A DNA stretch of 64,000 bases, taken from the NCBI GenBank assembly GCA_019636655.1, contig JAHBXB010000001.1, forward strand, positions 930,001 to 994,000. The letters run 5' to 3'. The translations under genes and the position numbers were made by a program. Below the pieces are notes generated by a model. It saw only the letters and a program-made list of their open reading frames with translations, did no database searches and was not told the origin of the DNA. Shown here piece by piece: positions 54,242-63,475 of the stretch. Numbering within the stretch: the stretch's first letter is position 1; each line of letters opens with the position of its first letter. The stretch comes from Phycisphaeraceae bacterium. Its GTDB lineage: Bacteria; Planctomycetota; Phycisphaerae; Phycisphaerales; UBA1924.

Positions 54242-54454
54242 TCACTCGCAATCACGTCGGCTCTGGGCAATCACTTCGGCCAGTCGGTTCATCGCGGCCA
54301 TCGCTCCTCGAACCTTGGAATCCAGTTGCTGCAGGTAGTCCTCTTCAAACTTGGCCCGCGCCGCATCGTCCCACTGGTCCTTGACCTGGGCCCAGGCGAA
54401 CTTCAGTTCCTTGAGCCCGTCCCTCAACCTGACCTGCGCCACACTCACGCTCAT
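54242..54454 (-). CDS. WXG100-like small helical protein B
   Basis: The 70-residue product is predicted to be two helices joined by a turn around W28-D-D. The pattern FAWAQVKDQWDDAARAKFEEDY resembles WXG100/Esx proteins (Leu..Trp-x-x..Phe), although the Gly of WXG is Asp. GGGAG lies 6 bases before the ATG. It is 31 bases before the ATPase gene and 22 bases after the coiled-coil gene. A substrate or adaptor of the ATPase is the likely role. Family assignment is by eye only. Confidence 0.65.
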   Translation of the reverse strand: MSVSVAQVRLRDGLKELKFAWAQVKDQWDDAARAKFEEDYLQQLDSKVRGAMAAMNRLAEVIAQSRRDCE

Positions 54455-54476
54455 CGTCCGCTCCCGCAAGCCATGA

Positions 54477-55463
54477 CTACCGCCCCGCAAGAAGATCCCT
54501 GTTGTGAACGTCCAGCACCGCGGCGACCCCCCCGGATACCACGACGCACACCCATCCCTCGGGCAGTTCCAGAACTTCGCTGCTGCGTGGTACAAGACGC
54601 ACCAGATCGCCGAGTGTGATGGTCTCGTACACGCCCGCCTCCGAATCGGCCACCATCGAGCCGACAAACCACCCGCTGTCCTCCGGACACGCCGGGCACC
54701 GACGCTCGAAGTACACGTCCCTCCCGTCGAGACTCCCCGCACTGACCACAGCAAGCAGCCCCGGCTGGATCGCTTCACCCCCGAGTCCCAGCCTCGCGAG
54801 CAGCCCCCCCTCAATCGCATCGATTACCAGGGCAATCCTCCCGACAACGCCCGCCTCTCCCGACTTGACCGCACGCATCCGTGCCTCGTCGCTCGGGGTC
54901 CGCCGACGGAGCCTCGCATGGTCACTGGCTTGGACCCCTTGCCCACCGGATTCGGTGCTGGCCGCGGCTGTTCCGCCCGTCCCCTTCGAAACCATCGCAT
55001 AAGCCTGCAGATGCTCGATCATCTTTCCCAGACGGCTCATCGCTCCCGGCATCTCGCGGGCGACCACATCCTGCATGGTCTGGCTGGCGCCACGGTACAG
55101 CGCGAACTCGCGGTCGAGCACTCGAGCCCACTTCTTCACCGCCTCGACCTTGCGCTCGGCCTCCTCCAAGCCACGTTTGGCCGCATCGAGAGCATCCCGC
55201 TCCTCGAATGCCCTCGCTCGCTCCGGTAGCGCCGTCAGTTCCTTCCGGTACACCGCGCTCTTGGCCTGCGCCACCCGTTCCTGCCGCTTCCGAACCTCCC
55301 GCTGCCAATGGGCCAACTGCTCGTGAGTAAGCCATTGCATTGCCCGCTCGGCTTCCGAATCGCACTCCGCGAGCGCCGCCGAGGCCGCTTCGCCGAACTT
55401 GGACACGGCGCTCCGGAAGCGGTCCAGCGCCTCGACCGACATGACCCGTGCACCGCCCGCCAT
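54477..55463 (-). CDS. Coiled-coil protein of the WXG100/ATPase cluster, function unknown
   Basis: The 328-residue protein has a long helical N-terminal half (about 8-170) with heptads and many charged residues (WQREVRKRQERVAQAKSA, RKVEAVKKWARVLDREFALY). This spacing is like LXG-type or Esx-linked adaptors. A low-complexity linker (TGGTAAASTESGGQG) follows. The C-terminal domain (about 205-328) is beta-rich, with CPACPEDSGWFVGSMVADSE and SEVLELPEGWVCVVVSGGVA. No signal peptide or membrane helix is seen. GGGAG lies 9 bases before the ATG. It sits between the two WXG100-like genes, so it is probably an adaptor, chaperone or secreted partner. Confidence 0.65.
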   Translation of the reverse strand: MAGGARVMSVEALDRFRSAVSKFGEAASAALAECDSEAERAMQWLTHEQLAHWQREVRKRQERVAQAKSAVYRKELTALPERARAFEERDALDAAKRGLEEAERKVEAVKKWARVLDREFALYRGASQTMQDVVAREMPGAMSRLGKMIEHLQAYAMVSKGTGGTAAASTESGGQGVQASDHARLRRRTPSDEARMRAVKSGEAGVVGRIALVIDAIEGGLLARLGLGGEAIQPGLLAVVSAGSLDGRDVYFERRCPACPEDSGWFVGSMVADSEAGVYETITLGDLVRLVPRSSEVLELPEGWVCVVVSGGVAAVLDVHNRDLLAGR

Positions 55464-55482
55464 CCGCCGCGTCTCCCGTGTT

Positions 55483-55755
55483 CTACCGCTGGTGCAGGTA
55501 CTCCTCGATCTTCTCGGCCTTCTTCAACAAGAACGGGATGTGCTGCGCCGACAGATCGACAAACCGCCCAAGCACCCGCATCGTCTGGTCGAACTCCTCC
55601 GCGAACTTCTGCTGCTCCTGGTCCCTCCAGGTTTGGCCCAGCGTGGTCAGACGCCCCTGCAGAACGCCCATCTGGTTCTGCAGGTTCGCATTGAATCGCT
55701 TGAGATCCTGCGCAAACCGCCTGAGTTCTTCCGGATCGACGATCGCCTTGCTCAT
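55483..55755 (-). CDS. WXG100-like small helical protein A
   Basis: The 90-residue protein forms a helix-turn-helix with the turn TTLGQTWRDQEQQKFAEEF centred on W43; WRD replaces the usual WXG, but the Leu..Trp..Phe spacing fits. The second helix ends in RKAEKIEEY-like KKAEKIEEYLHQR, similar to the acidic export tail region of Esx proteins. GGAGGG lies 6 bases before the ATG, within 14 bases of the amylase stop, so translation may be coupled to that gene. It is the first member of the secretion-like cluster. Confidence 0.75.
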   Translation of the reverse strand: MSKAIVDPEELRRFAQDLKRFNANLQNQMGVLQGRLTTLGQTWRDQEQQKFAEEFDQTMRVLGRFVDLSAQHIPFLLKKAEKIEEYLHQR

Positions 55756-55769
55756 GGCCAACCCTCCAA

Positions 55770-58310
55770 TCAGCATCCGCCCGTGAGCGCCGACAACCAG
55801 CTATTCACCATCCCGGCAACGTCCGAGGGCGTCACCGCGCCGTCCCCATCGAAGTCCGCGGCGAGCCCCCCCGATCCCACACCCGACGACCACTCATTGA
55901 TAAACGCCGCCAGATCACCGGGCGTGATCTGTCCGTCGAGATCCCAGTCGGCCGGTCGACCGATCGGAACGACAGCGAACTGATTCCCGGGCCTGATCGT
56001 CATGTCCGGTGAGGTTCCCAGGGAGCCCGTGCCGAACAGCACCCCGGGCAGCCACTGGTTCGAGACCTCACCACTCCCCCGAACCAGCATCGCCGCGATC
56101 CCCAGATCCCGGCAGGGGGATCCAGCGAAGCCCAGCTCCGCCTTGCTGATGAACACCTCGAACCCGGTCGTTGCTCCCGCCGCATCGGCCACCGACACCC
56201 TGGTCACGCCCGAGCTATTGGAGTTGTCGCACGCCACCTTGAGCCCGTTCGGGTTGCTGCCTCCGGACAGCACCCCGAGCCCGGAGTTCACCAAGCCCGC
56301 CCCGCGGTACGTCTTGGTGGCCGCGCCGCCCGCGGGGAGAACAAGGCCGTCGACAAAGATCGAGCCGCCGAAGGTGTTGATGTACCACATCCGGTCCGGC
56401 CGGAATCCGGCATCCAATCGAGTCCCGGTCAACTGCTGCAATCCGGCGGGCGGCGAAGGCAGCGGCGTGTTCAGCACATCCTGGCCAGCCGGTCCGCCCA
56501 CGTCCGTATCGATCATGATCGCGATCGACGTCCCATCAATCGCGAGGTTGCCCGCCACCCCAACCACTACACCGCCGGCGACGGGCCTGACATACAGCGC
56601 ATCCAACTCGGAGACATTGTCACCGAGCCCCGTCGCGCACGTCTGCACCGCCACCCGCGCCGAAGCGCCAAGATCGGCCGGGATGTTCCTCCCATCCGTC
56701 CTCTGCTCGGGGGCCGGTGGGAGCACGTCAGCCGCGAGAACCACATACCCGTATCCGGGCACCGTCACCGAATACGCGCCCTGATTGGCCGAGGTCACCG
56801 GCGGCAGGACCGATCCGGTGATCGCGTTCGTCACCGTCGCACTTCCGCCCGCAATCCGGAAGCCCGCCATGTTCAGGCTCGTCACCTGTGCGGACCCCGC
56901 GAGGTTGATCGCCACGATCACGTTCTGCAACGCATGCGACTTGTGGAACGCCCACACGCGGGAGCTCGTGCTGACAATCGGCGTGTACTCGCCGCGGCGG
57001 AGCGCGATGTTCGCGCGCCGGGCCGCGATCAGCGTGCGATACGTCTCCAGCAACGACCCCGAGATTCCGGACTGTTCCTCGACGCTCCGCCCGTCGTTAT
57101 CCTGCGAGAATCGCCCGTTGTACGCACCGCTGTTGAGCACCCAGTAGTTCGACATCGGCGGTCCAGCCAGCCGGTTCCACTTGAACGGCTCCCGCATCGG
57201 GATGTCGTCCGCATCCGATCCGTAACTCTGCTTCGTCCCCAGCATGCCGATCTCGTCGCCGTAATAGATGATCGGTGTCAGCGGCTGCAGAAGCAGGACG
57301 GCCGCGGCGGCCTTCGCCTTGTTCATGCTCCCGCCGATCTCGCTTGTCAGCCGGTTCACATCGTGGTCGTTCACGATCGCCAGCGACGTCCGGCCCGCCG
57401 GGATCGCGGCGAGCGTCGCCCGCATCGACGAGTACAGACCCGCCGCCGTCTCGCTGTTCACCGCGTCCCGCGCTGCGAACTCGAACGGCTTCGTAAACGC
57501 TGCATCCATTGCCGGCAGCAGATCAGTCCCGTAATTCCCCCAGTCCCCCTGCTCCGCGAAGTTGAATACGGTGGGCTTGAGCTGCTTCAGGCTGCCCGTC
57601 CATTGCTCCCAGAACTCGATGTTGGCGCCCCACCCGTTCGGGCCGTCGGGCGACTGTGCATACGCGTGGTCAAGCCGGTACCCGTCGATCCCGTCCGACG
57701 GGTTTCCATCCGAGTTGGGATCCAGCCAGTGCCGCGCCCAACCCGTCACCAGTCCCACCGGGCCGGGATTCGCCAGGTTCCAGTGGATGAAGCCGACACT
57801 CTGCCCGTTCCACGTGGAATAGATGCTCCCCGTGTACTGCGTGTTGCTGCCGTTGGTAAACCCGAGCCACAGGTCGTACGGGCTCGACGGGTTGGACCGT
57901 GCTGACTGGTACCACGTTGACGTATGGCTGATCCCGTACGCCACAAAGTCGACGAACACCTTGATCCCACGCGCATGCGCCTGGCCCACAAAGTTCACGA
58001 ACTGCGCCTCGGTCCCGAACCGTGGGTTGACCTGATCCGCCGCGCCGTGCTGGTAGCCGTGGTACGCATTCGTCGGGAAGATCGGGTTGATCCACACCGC
58101 GGTTACCCCCAATGACTGCAGGTAGTCCAGCGAGGCGGTCATCCCACCAAAGTCGCCGAATCGCTGGGCATCACCGTCCGAATCGCGCCACGCGATGGGC
58201 ATGAAGTGGTAGAAGACGTCGTCCCGACAGTCAGGGTCCGTGAGCGACTGTCCACTCGCCGCTCCTGCTGCCGCCGACACCACCACAACGCTCCAACGCA
58301 TCAAGCCCAT
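55770..58310 (-). CDS. Secreted alpha-amylase-family enzyme (GH13) with dockerin-like tail
   Basis: The 846-residue product starts at an ATG with AGGGAG 4 bases upstream. A signal peptide (VVVVSAAAGAASG) precedes the GH13 barrel: nucleophile D214 in DGYRLDHA, acid E253 in FNFAEQG, and D317 in VNDHD. It acts on alpha-glucan outside the cytoplasm. After the barrel come a beta-sandwich domain and a solute-binding-like region. The last 60 residues carry two EF-hand-like repeats (DWDLDGQITPGDLAAFINEW and DFDGDGAVTPSDVAGMVNSW) and end GGC, like the M1 peptidase at 36061. It is divergent from the GH31 gene. Confidence 0.9.
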   Translation of the reverse strand: MGLMRWSVVVVSAAAGAASGQSLTDPDCRDDVFYHFMPIAWRDSDGDAQRFGDFGGMTASLDYLQSLGVTAVWINPIFPTNAYHGYQHGAADQVNPRFGTEAQFVNFVGQAHARGIKVFVDFVAYGISHTSTWYQSARSNPSSPYDLWLGFTNGSNTQYTGSIYSTWNGQSVGFIHWNLANPGPVGLVTGWARHWLDPNSDGNPSDGIDGYRLDHAYAQSPDGPNGWGANIEFWEQWTGSLKQLKPTVFNFAEQGDWGNYGTDLLPAMDAAFTKPFEFAARDAVNSETAAGLYSSMRATLAAIPAGRTSLAIVNDHDVNRLTSEIGGSMNKAKAAAAVLLLQPLTPIIYYGDEIGMLGTKQSYGSDADDIPMREPFKWNRLAGPPMSNYWVLNSGAYNGRFSQDNDGRSVEEQSGISGSLLETYRTLIAARRANIALRRGEYTPIVSTSSRVWAFHKSHALQNVIVAINLAGSAQVTSLNMAGFRIAGGSATVTNAITGSVLPPVTSANQGAYSVTVPGYGYVVLAADVLPPAPEQRTDGRNIPADLGASARVAVQTCATGLGDNVSELDALYVRPVAGGVVVGVAGNLAIDGTSIAIMIDTDVGGPAGQDVLNTPLPSPPAGLQQLTGTRLDAGFRPDRMWYINTFGGSIFVDGLVLPAGGAATKTYRGAGLVNSGLGVLSGGSNPNGLKVACDNSNSSGVTRVSVADAAGATTGFEVFISKAELGFAGSPCRDLGIAAMLVRGSGEVSNQWLPGVLFGTGSLGTSPDMTIRPGNQFAVVPIGRPADWDLDGQITPGDLAAFINEWSSGVGSGGLAADFDGDGAVTPSDVAGMVNSWLSALTGGC

Positions 58311-58411
58311 GATTCTCCCTTCGTTCAAGCATCCCCGCCGGTTTGAATATACTCCCGCGGTCCGCGTTGTCCCGTGAGCGGCGCCGTGTTCGACCAATTT
58401 GGAGCCCTTTG

Positions 58412-60508
58412 ATGCCCTTGCCCCGGATCACCCTTGCCTGCCTGATCGCCATGCTGACGACCGCCGCTTCCGCCTCGCCACCTGTCGCCCAACACCTTGG
58501 CAACGGGGTGGTCCGCTTCCATCGGGACAGCGCCGCCGCGGCGGACGCACTTCCCTCGTTCGCCCTCGTCGTTGACCGGCCCTCCAAGGGCCCCGCCCCA
58601 GCCGACTTTCCCATCACGCCGGAATTCTCGACTTCGGCGGACGGCAAGCAATCGGCCGCCGTCTCGATTACCCCGGGCACCTCGCTCTACGGCACCGGCG
58701 AGGTCTTCGGCCCGCTGCTGCGAAACGGGAAGACCACCGTCTGCTGGAACACCGACGCCTACGGCTACGGGGACACCAATCCCTCCCTCTACCAGTCCCA
58801 TCCATGGGTGCTCGCGGTCCGGCCCGATGGCACGGCGTTCGGCCTCCTGGCCGACACCACGTGGCGCTGCGAGATCGATCTCAAGGATGGCATCACCTTC
58901 ACAGCCGACGGACCCGCCTTCCCCGTGATCGTCATCGATCGCCCCTCGCCCCAGGAGGTGCTCACCAGCCTCGCTTCGCTCATCGGCACCATCCCGATGC
59001 CGCCCAAGTGGGCCATCGGCTACCACCAGTGCCGCTACTCGTACAACCCCGACGCCCGGGTCCGCGAGATCGCAAACGGCTTCCGCGACCGCCAGATCCC
59101 CTGCGACGTCATCTGGTTCGACATCGACTACATGGACGGCTACCGAGTCTTCACCTTTGACAAGGTGCAGTTCCCCGACCCCAAGGGCCTCAACGCCGAC
59201 CTCAAGGCGCAAGGCTTCCATTGCATCTGGATGATCGACCCCGGCATCAAGGCCGAACCCGGCTACCCGGTGTACGACACGCTGATGTCCGGCGACATGG
59301 CCGTCAGGACCGCCACGAACGAGGTCTACAAGGGTGAAGTCTGGCCCGGCTGGTGCGTCTTTCCGGACTACACCAGGCCGGATGCACAGGAGTGGTGGGC
59401 GACCCTCTACCAGGGCTTCATGGCCCAGGGTATCGACGGCGTGTGGAACGACATGAACGAGCCAGCCATCTTCAACGTCGCGTCCAAGACGATGCCCGAG
59501 GACAACCGCCACGCCGGCGGGATCCACCTCCCAACCGGCGTTGTCTCCGCCGGGCCGCATGCCCGCTTCCACAATGTCTACGGCATGCTCATGGCCAGAG
59601 GAACCTTCGACGGCATCACCGCCGCCGCTCCCAGCAAGCGACCGTTCGTCCTCACCCGCGCCGGCTACATCGGATCGCACCGCTACGCGGCGACCTGGAC
59701 CGGCGACAACTCCGCCGAGTGGGACGATCTCGAAGCCTCAATCCCCATGGCGCTGAACCTAAGTCTCTCAGGCCAACCCTTCTGCGGCCCTGATATCGGC
59801 GGCTTCAACGGCAACGGCGACGCCAAGCTCTTTGCCCGATGGATGGGAATCGGAGCCTTGCTCCCCTTCTCCCGAGGCCACACCGGCAAGGGGAACATCA
59901 ACAAGGAGCCCTGGGCCTTCGACGCCGCCACCGAGTCCACTTGCCGCCTCGCCCTGCAGCGCCGCTACCGCCTGATCCCCTATCTTTACACCCTCTTCCG
60001 CGAGGCATCGATCAGCGGCCTCCCCGTCGCTCGCCCGGTCTTCTTTGCCGACCCCACGGACCCGGCCCTGCGGTCCGAGGACGACGCCTTCCTGCTCGGC
60101 TCCGACCTCCTGGTCGTCGCGGCGACAACACCGCTGCGCGACCGCGTCCCCGCCCTCCCCAAGGGCGAATGGCGTTCCCTTTCCCTCGTCGATGGGGATT
60201 CCGCCGACCCGGACCTCCCGGCCCTCCGTGTCCGCTCCGGCGCCATCATCCCGGTCGGCCCGATCATCGAGTACACCTCCCAGAAGCCCCTTGACCCCCT
60301 CACCCTGATCGTGAGTCTTGACGCCGACGGCAAGGCCAGCGGGACCCTCTATGAAGATGCTGGCGATGGGTACGGATTTCAGACCGGCGACTACCTCCTG
60401 ACCACCTTCGAGGCGACCACGGAAGGCGGGCAACTGGAGATCAAGGAGAGGCACGAAGGCAGGATGGCCAAGCCCAGCCGCAAGGTCGAAGTCATCCTGC
60501 TCAAGTAG
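58412..60508 (+). CDS. Secreted alpha-glucosidase (GH31)
   Basis: The 698-residue product starts at an ATG with GGAG 7 bases upstream; an in-frame ATG 69 bases earlier has no ribosome site. A signal peptide (ITLACLIAMLTTAASA) is present. The GH31 barrel has nucleophile D347 in DGVWNDMNEP and acid/base D432 in TWTGDNSAEW, plus SGQPFCGPDIGGF. It releases glucose from maltose-type sugars or side branches. It sits in a divergent position between two GH13 genes, forming an alpha-glucan utilisation cluster. Confidence 0.93.
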   Translation: MPLPRITLACLIAMLTTAASASPPVAQHLGNGVVRFHRDSAAAADALPSFALVVDRPSKGPAPADFPITPEFSTSADGKQSAAVSITPGTSLYGTGEVFGPLLRNGKTTVCWNTDAYGYGDTNPSLYQSHPWVLAVRPDGTAFGLLADTTWRCEIDLKDGITFTADGPAFPVIVIDRPSPQEVLTSLASLIGTIPMPPKWAIGYHQCRYSYNPDARVREIANGFRDRQIPCDVIWFDIDYMDGYRVFTFDKVQFPDPKGLNADLKAQGFHCIWMIDPGIKAEPGYPVYDTLMSGDMAVRTATNEVYKGEVWPGWCVFPDYTRPDAQEWWATLYQGFMAQGIDGVWNDMNEPAIFNVASKTMPEDNRHAGGIHLPTGVVSAGPHARFHNVYGMLMARGTFDGITAAAPSKRPFVLTRAGYIGSHRYAATWTGDNSAEWDDLEASIPMALNLSLSGQPFCGPDIGGFNGNGDAKLFARWMGIGALLPFSRGHTGKGNINKEPWAFDAATESTCRLALQRRYRLIPYLYTLFREASISGLPVARPVFFADPTDPALRSEDDAFLLGSDLLVVAATTPLRDRVPALPKGEWRSLSLVDGDSADPDLPALRVRSGAIIPVGPIIEYTSQKPLDPLTLIVSLDADGKASGTLYEDAGDGYGFQTGDYLLTTFEATTEGGQLEIKERHEGRMAKPSRKVEVILLK

Positions 60509-60627
60509 CCCACTGGGGTCTTCCCCCGGTTCGCCCGGCTCCTTCGTCCACTCGCGCGTCACTCTGGCACGGTCTCATTCGTGACTTATGATCTTGCAGG
60601 AGACGCTCTTTCTGTGCGCGCCAGGAG

Positions 60628-63384
60628 ATGCCGGTGATATCGGACCTGCTACACGCCGCCGGACAGCCCCTCGCCTGGCGTCGCTCGCTCGCCGCGGCTG
60701 TGCTTCTGGCCCTCCCCGCTGGCGCCCTGGCAGATGACAACCCGGTAATCCTGGAGTGGTTCGAGACCAGGTGGCAGACCATCGAAGCTCGGATGCCCGA
60801 CTACTTCGTCTCGGGCTACGACGCCGTGTGGCTTCCCCCAGTGTCAAAAGCGTCCGATCCAACCAGCCCCGGCTACGACCCCTTTGACCGCTTCGACCTG
60901 GGCACACCCAACTCGCCCACGCTCTACGGCACCGAGGCGGACTTCCGGGCGATGATCGCCGAGTTCCATCGCGCCGGCGCTCAGGTGTACGTCGACTCGA
61001 TCATGAACCACAACTCCGGCCGCACGTCCAACTCCGGCTTCATCGCCGCGGGAGCCTGGCCAGGGTTCTACCTGCCCGGAACCGGCCCGGATTTCTGGGG
61101 TGACTTTCACGACGGCACCCAGCAATCCGAGAACCCCGGCGGCGCCAACTACAGCCTCTGGAACGGCGATCTCGTGGGCCTGATCGATATCGCGCACGAG
61201 AAGAACTACCAGTACATCCGTCACCCGATCGCGGCCGACCCGCTCAACATCCCGGCGGGCACCGTATACAACCGCCCCAACGCGGCCAACACCCGCCTCT
61301 ACCCCGACTTGCAACTGGTCCCCTCCCCGGGCATCCAGGACCCTGGCCTCCCAACCAACCAGTTCAGGAACCCCGCGACAAACCAGGTCCTCAACTTCAC
61401 GGTCTTCAACACCGCCGACCCCGCGGCGGGCGACCCGGTCGCCGAAAACGCCGTCGGTCTGCTCATCCGCTGGACACAGTGGATGCTCGACGATCTGAAG
61501 GTCGACGGCTTCCGCCTTGACGCCGCCAAGCACATCCCGCCGTGGTTCTGGACCAACTACTGGGACAACGCTCCGTACAAGCGGCGTCTCACCCCCGGCG
61601 GGTCGCGTGCCACCGCGTTCTCATTTGTCGAGTCGGTCGAGAGCAACTCGTTCACGTACTCCAACTACATCCGCAAGGACGGCTTCGGCAACCGCGATGC
61701 CCTCGACCTCAACGGGGCAGGCGCCCTTCGCGACATTCACGGCGCCGGCGGCTTCGGGTCGTGGCAGAACGTGCTGAGCGCCTTCATCGACCTCACCGAC
61801 GACGGCTTCCAGAACGGCTCGATCGGCATCACACACGTGTACTCGCACGACAACGGCTCGACGGCCGGCTCCCCCCCGCCGCTCCCCGGCCCCTCGTCGT
61901 ACGCCCTCCCCGAGCACGCCTTGATCCTGACCCGCCCCGGGATCTCCATCGTCTACCACAACGGCCGCGAGTTCACGTCGATCCCCTCCCGCGGCTTCTG
62001 GCCCAAGGAGGGCAACCCCACCGCGCTCGGGTCCGATCCGAATCTCGTCCGGCTTGTGCAGGTCTCCAACGGGTACGCCCGGGGCGAGTACAACCCTCTC
62101 AACAGCACCGATCCGGTCAACTCGTCCCTTGCCGACGTCCTCGTGTTCGAGCGCCGCACCCCGCTGGGCGGCGGCGGTTACGCGGGCAACCTGCTGGTCG
62201 CGGTGAACGACCGCGCCGATGCCGGCGTGCAGCAGCGGAGCGTGCAGACATCGTTCCCGCCGGGCACCCGCCTCCACGAACTCACTGGAGCCTGGAACGA
62301 CCCGGTCGTCAATCCAGCGGCCCAGATCCCCGAGCTGCTGGTAACCGATGCGAACCGCCGCGTGCTCATCACCGTCCCGAACAACACTTCGACCGCCGGC
62401 GCCCACTACCGCGGGTATGTCGCCTACGGCCCGTCGGCTCCCGCAGGAACCCTGACGATCCAGGGCGCCACGGCCGTGATCCCGCCGGATTCCGCCTCGG
62501 TCCCGTCGTACTCCCGGCGGCTTACGCCGGTCGACGTCGTCACCGGCCCGTCCTTCAGCATCCTGTTGTCAACGACCAAGGCCGACCCATCGGACCCCAA
62601 CTGGGACGACAACGCCTTGTTCCGTATCGACGGCGGATACGCCGACTACAACGGCAACGGCCAGATCGACTTCGGCGAGGGCGCGGGTGTCGCCGCGGGC
62701 TACGAGCAGTTCCTGACTTTTAACCGACCGCTCTTCACCAACCCGACACTCCCCGGCGGCTCCTACATCCAGTCGATCAACGCGGCCGCTCTCGACGAGG
62801 GGATGCACTATCTCTCCGTCATCGCGTTCCGCCACCGCTCCGATGGCGGCGCCCCGATCTACACGGACTTCCGCAAGGCAATCTACATCGATCGCTCCCC
62901 CCCGCAGGTCTCCCTGGCCCTCCCCCCCGCGGGCGAACTGGCCTCAACAACTTACACATTCTCCGTCACCGCGGCCGACCGCGGCACCAACCGTGTCCAC
63001 ATCATCCTGGACCTGCCGCAGGGCAGCGACCCGTACCTTGCCGCGAACGCCGGCAACCAGGCCTCCCGCCCGGATCGGATGGAATACCGCCGCACGATCT
63101 CCGGCATGTCCCTGGGACCCCACACGGTGACGGTCGTTGCCTTCGAGCCCTCGGGCAACAAGTCGGCCCAGACCTACAACATCGACGTCGTCATCGGCAA
63201 CCGCGACGTGAACCGCGATGGGTTCGTCACGATCGACGACATGTGGGACTTCTTCACGCTCACGTCGTACGTCCCGCAGGCGGACCTCGACGCCGACGGC
63301 GACAACGACTCTCGCGACCTTCGGTTCCTTGAGTTGTTCTTCCGCGCCTCCGAGGCCGCGAACATGGTCGGTGGTCAGCGGTAG
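60628..63384 (+). CDS. Secreted alpha-amylase-family enzyme (GH13), second copy
   Basis: The 918-residue product has a signal peptide (RSLAAAVLLALPAGALA). The barrel has YVDSIMNH (121-128), nucleophile D298 in DGFRLDAAKH, Glu335 or Glu338 in FVESVE, and H407-D408 in YSHDNG. Beyond it lie two or three beta domains and a C-terminal dockerin-like segment (RDVNRDGFVTIDDMWDFF, then DLDADGDNDSRDLRF). The ATG is immediately after GGAG; the GTG six bases later has ideal 6-base spacing, so the true start may be 60634. The dockerin-like form here differs from the GC-ending form at 36061 and 55770. Confidence 0.88.
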   Translation: MPVISDLLHAAGQPLAWRRSLAAAVLLALPAGALADDNPVILEWFETRWQTIEARMPDYFVSGYDAVWLPPVSKASDPTSPGYDPFDRFDLGTPNSPTLYGTEADFRAMIAEFHRAGAQVYVDSIMNHNSGRTSNSGFIAAGAWPGFYLPGTGPDFWGDFHDGTQQSENPGGANYSLWNGDLVGLIDIAHEKNYQYIRHPIAADPLNIPAGTVYNRPNAANTRLYPDLQLVPSPGIQDPGLPTNQFRNPATNQVLNFTVFNTADPAAGDPVAENAVGLLIRWTQWMLDDLKVDGFRLDAAKHIPPWFWTNYWDNAPYKRRLTPGGSRATAFSFVESVESNSFTYSNYIRKDGFGNRDALDLNGAGALRDIHGAGGFGSWQNVLSAFIDLTDDGFQNGSIGITHVYSHDNGSTAGSPPPLPGPSSYALPEHALILTRPGISIVYHNGREFTSIPSRGFWPKEGNPTALGSDPNLVRLVQVSNGYARGEYNPLNSTDPVNSSLADVLVFERRTPLGGGGYAGNLLVAVNDRADAGVQQRSVQTSFPPGTRLHELTGAWNDPVVNPAAQIPELLVTDANRRVLITVPNNTSTAGAHYRGYVAYGPSAPAGTLTIQGATAVIPPDSASVPSYSRRLTPVDVVTGPSFSILLSTTKADPSDPNWDDNALFRIDGGYADYNGNGQIDFGEGAGVAAGYEQFLTFNRPLFTNPTLPGGSYIQSINAAALDEGMHYLSVIAFRHRSDGGAPIYTDFRKAIYIDRSPPQVSLALPPAGELASTTYTFSVTAADRGTNRVHIILDLPQGSDPYLAANAGNQASRPDRMEYRRTISGMSLGPHTVTVVAFEPSGNKSAQTYNIDVVIGNRDVNRDGFVTIDDMWDFFTLTSYVPQADLDADGDNDSRDLRFLELFFRASEAANMVGGQR

Positions 63385-63407
63385 GCCTCTGAAGTCATTT
63401 CCCCCCA

Positions 63408-63446
63408 GCGCAAAGAAAGAGGGTCGCACCCGAGAGCGCGACCCTC
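63408..63446 (-). terminator. Intrinsic terminator after the PEP-CTERM-like gene
   Basis: On the minus strand GAGGGTCGC pairs with GCGACCCTC around a 10-base loop and is followed by TTTCTTTG. The plus strand lacks a T-run, so it serves the gene at 63476. Confidence 0.75.
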
Positions 63447-63475
63447 CATGCGTCCTGCGCGGTTTGGATCGAGGA

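Noticed and set aside
58311-58411. TTCAA..TTGAA inverted repeat between the divergent amylase and GH31 genes as a LacI-type operator
   Set aside because: Only five bases match on each side with a 14-base spacer; too weak to call without comparison.
58325-59680. 451-codon open frame on the minus strand
   Set aside because: It is antisense to the GH31 gene with intact catalytic motifs; its translation has no recognised domain.
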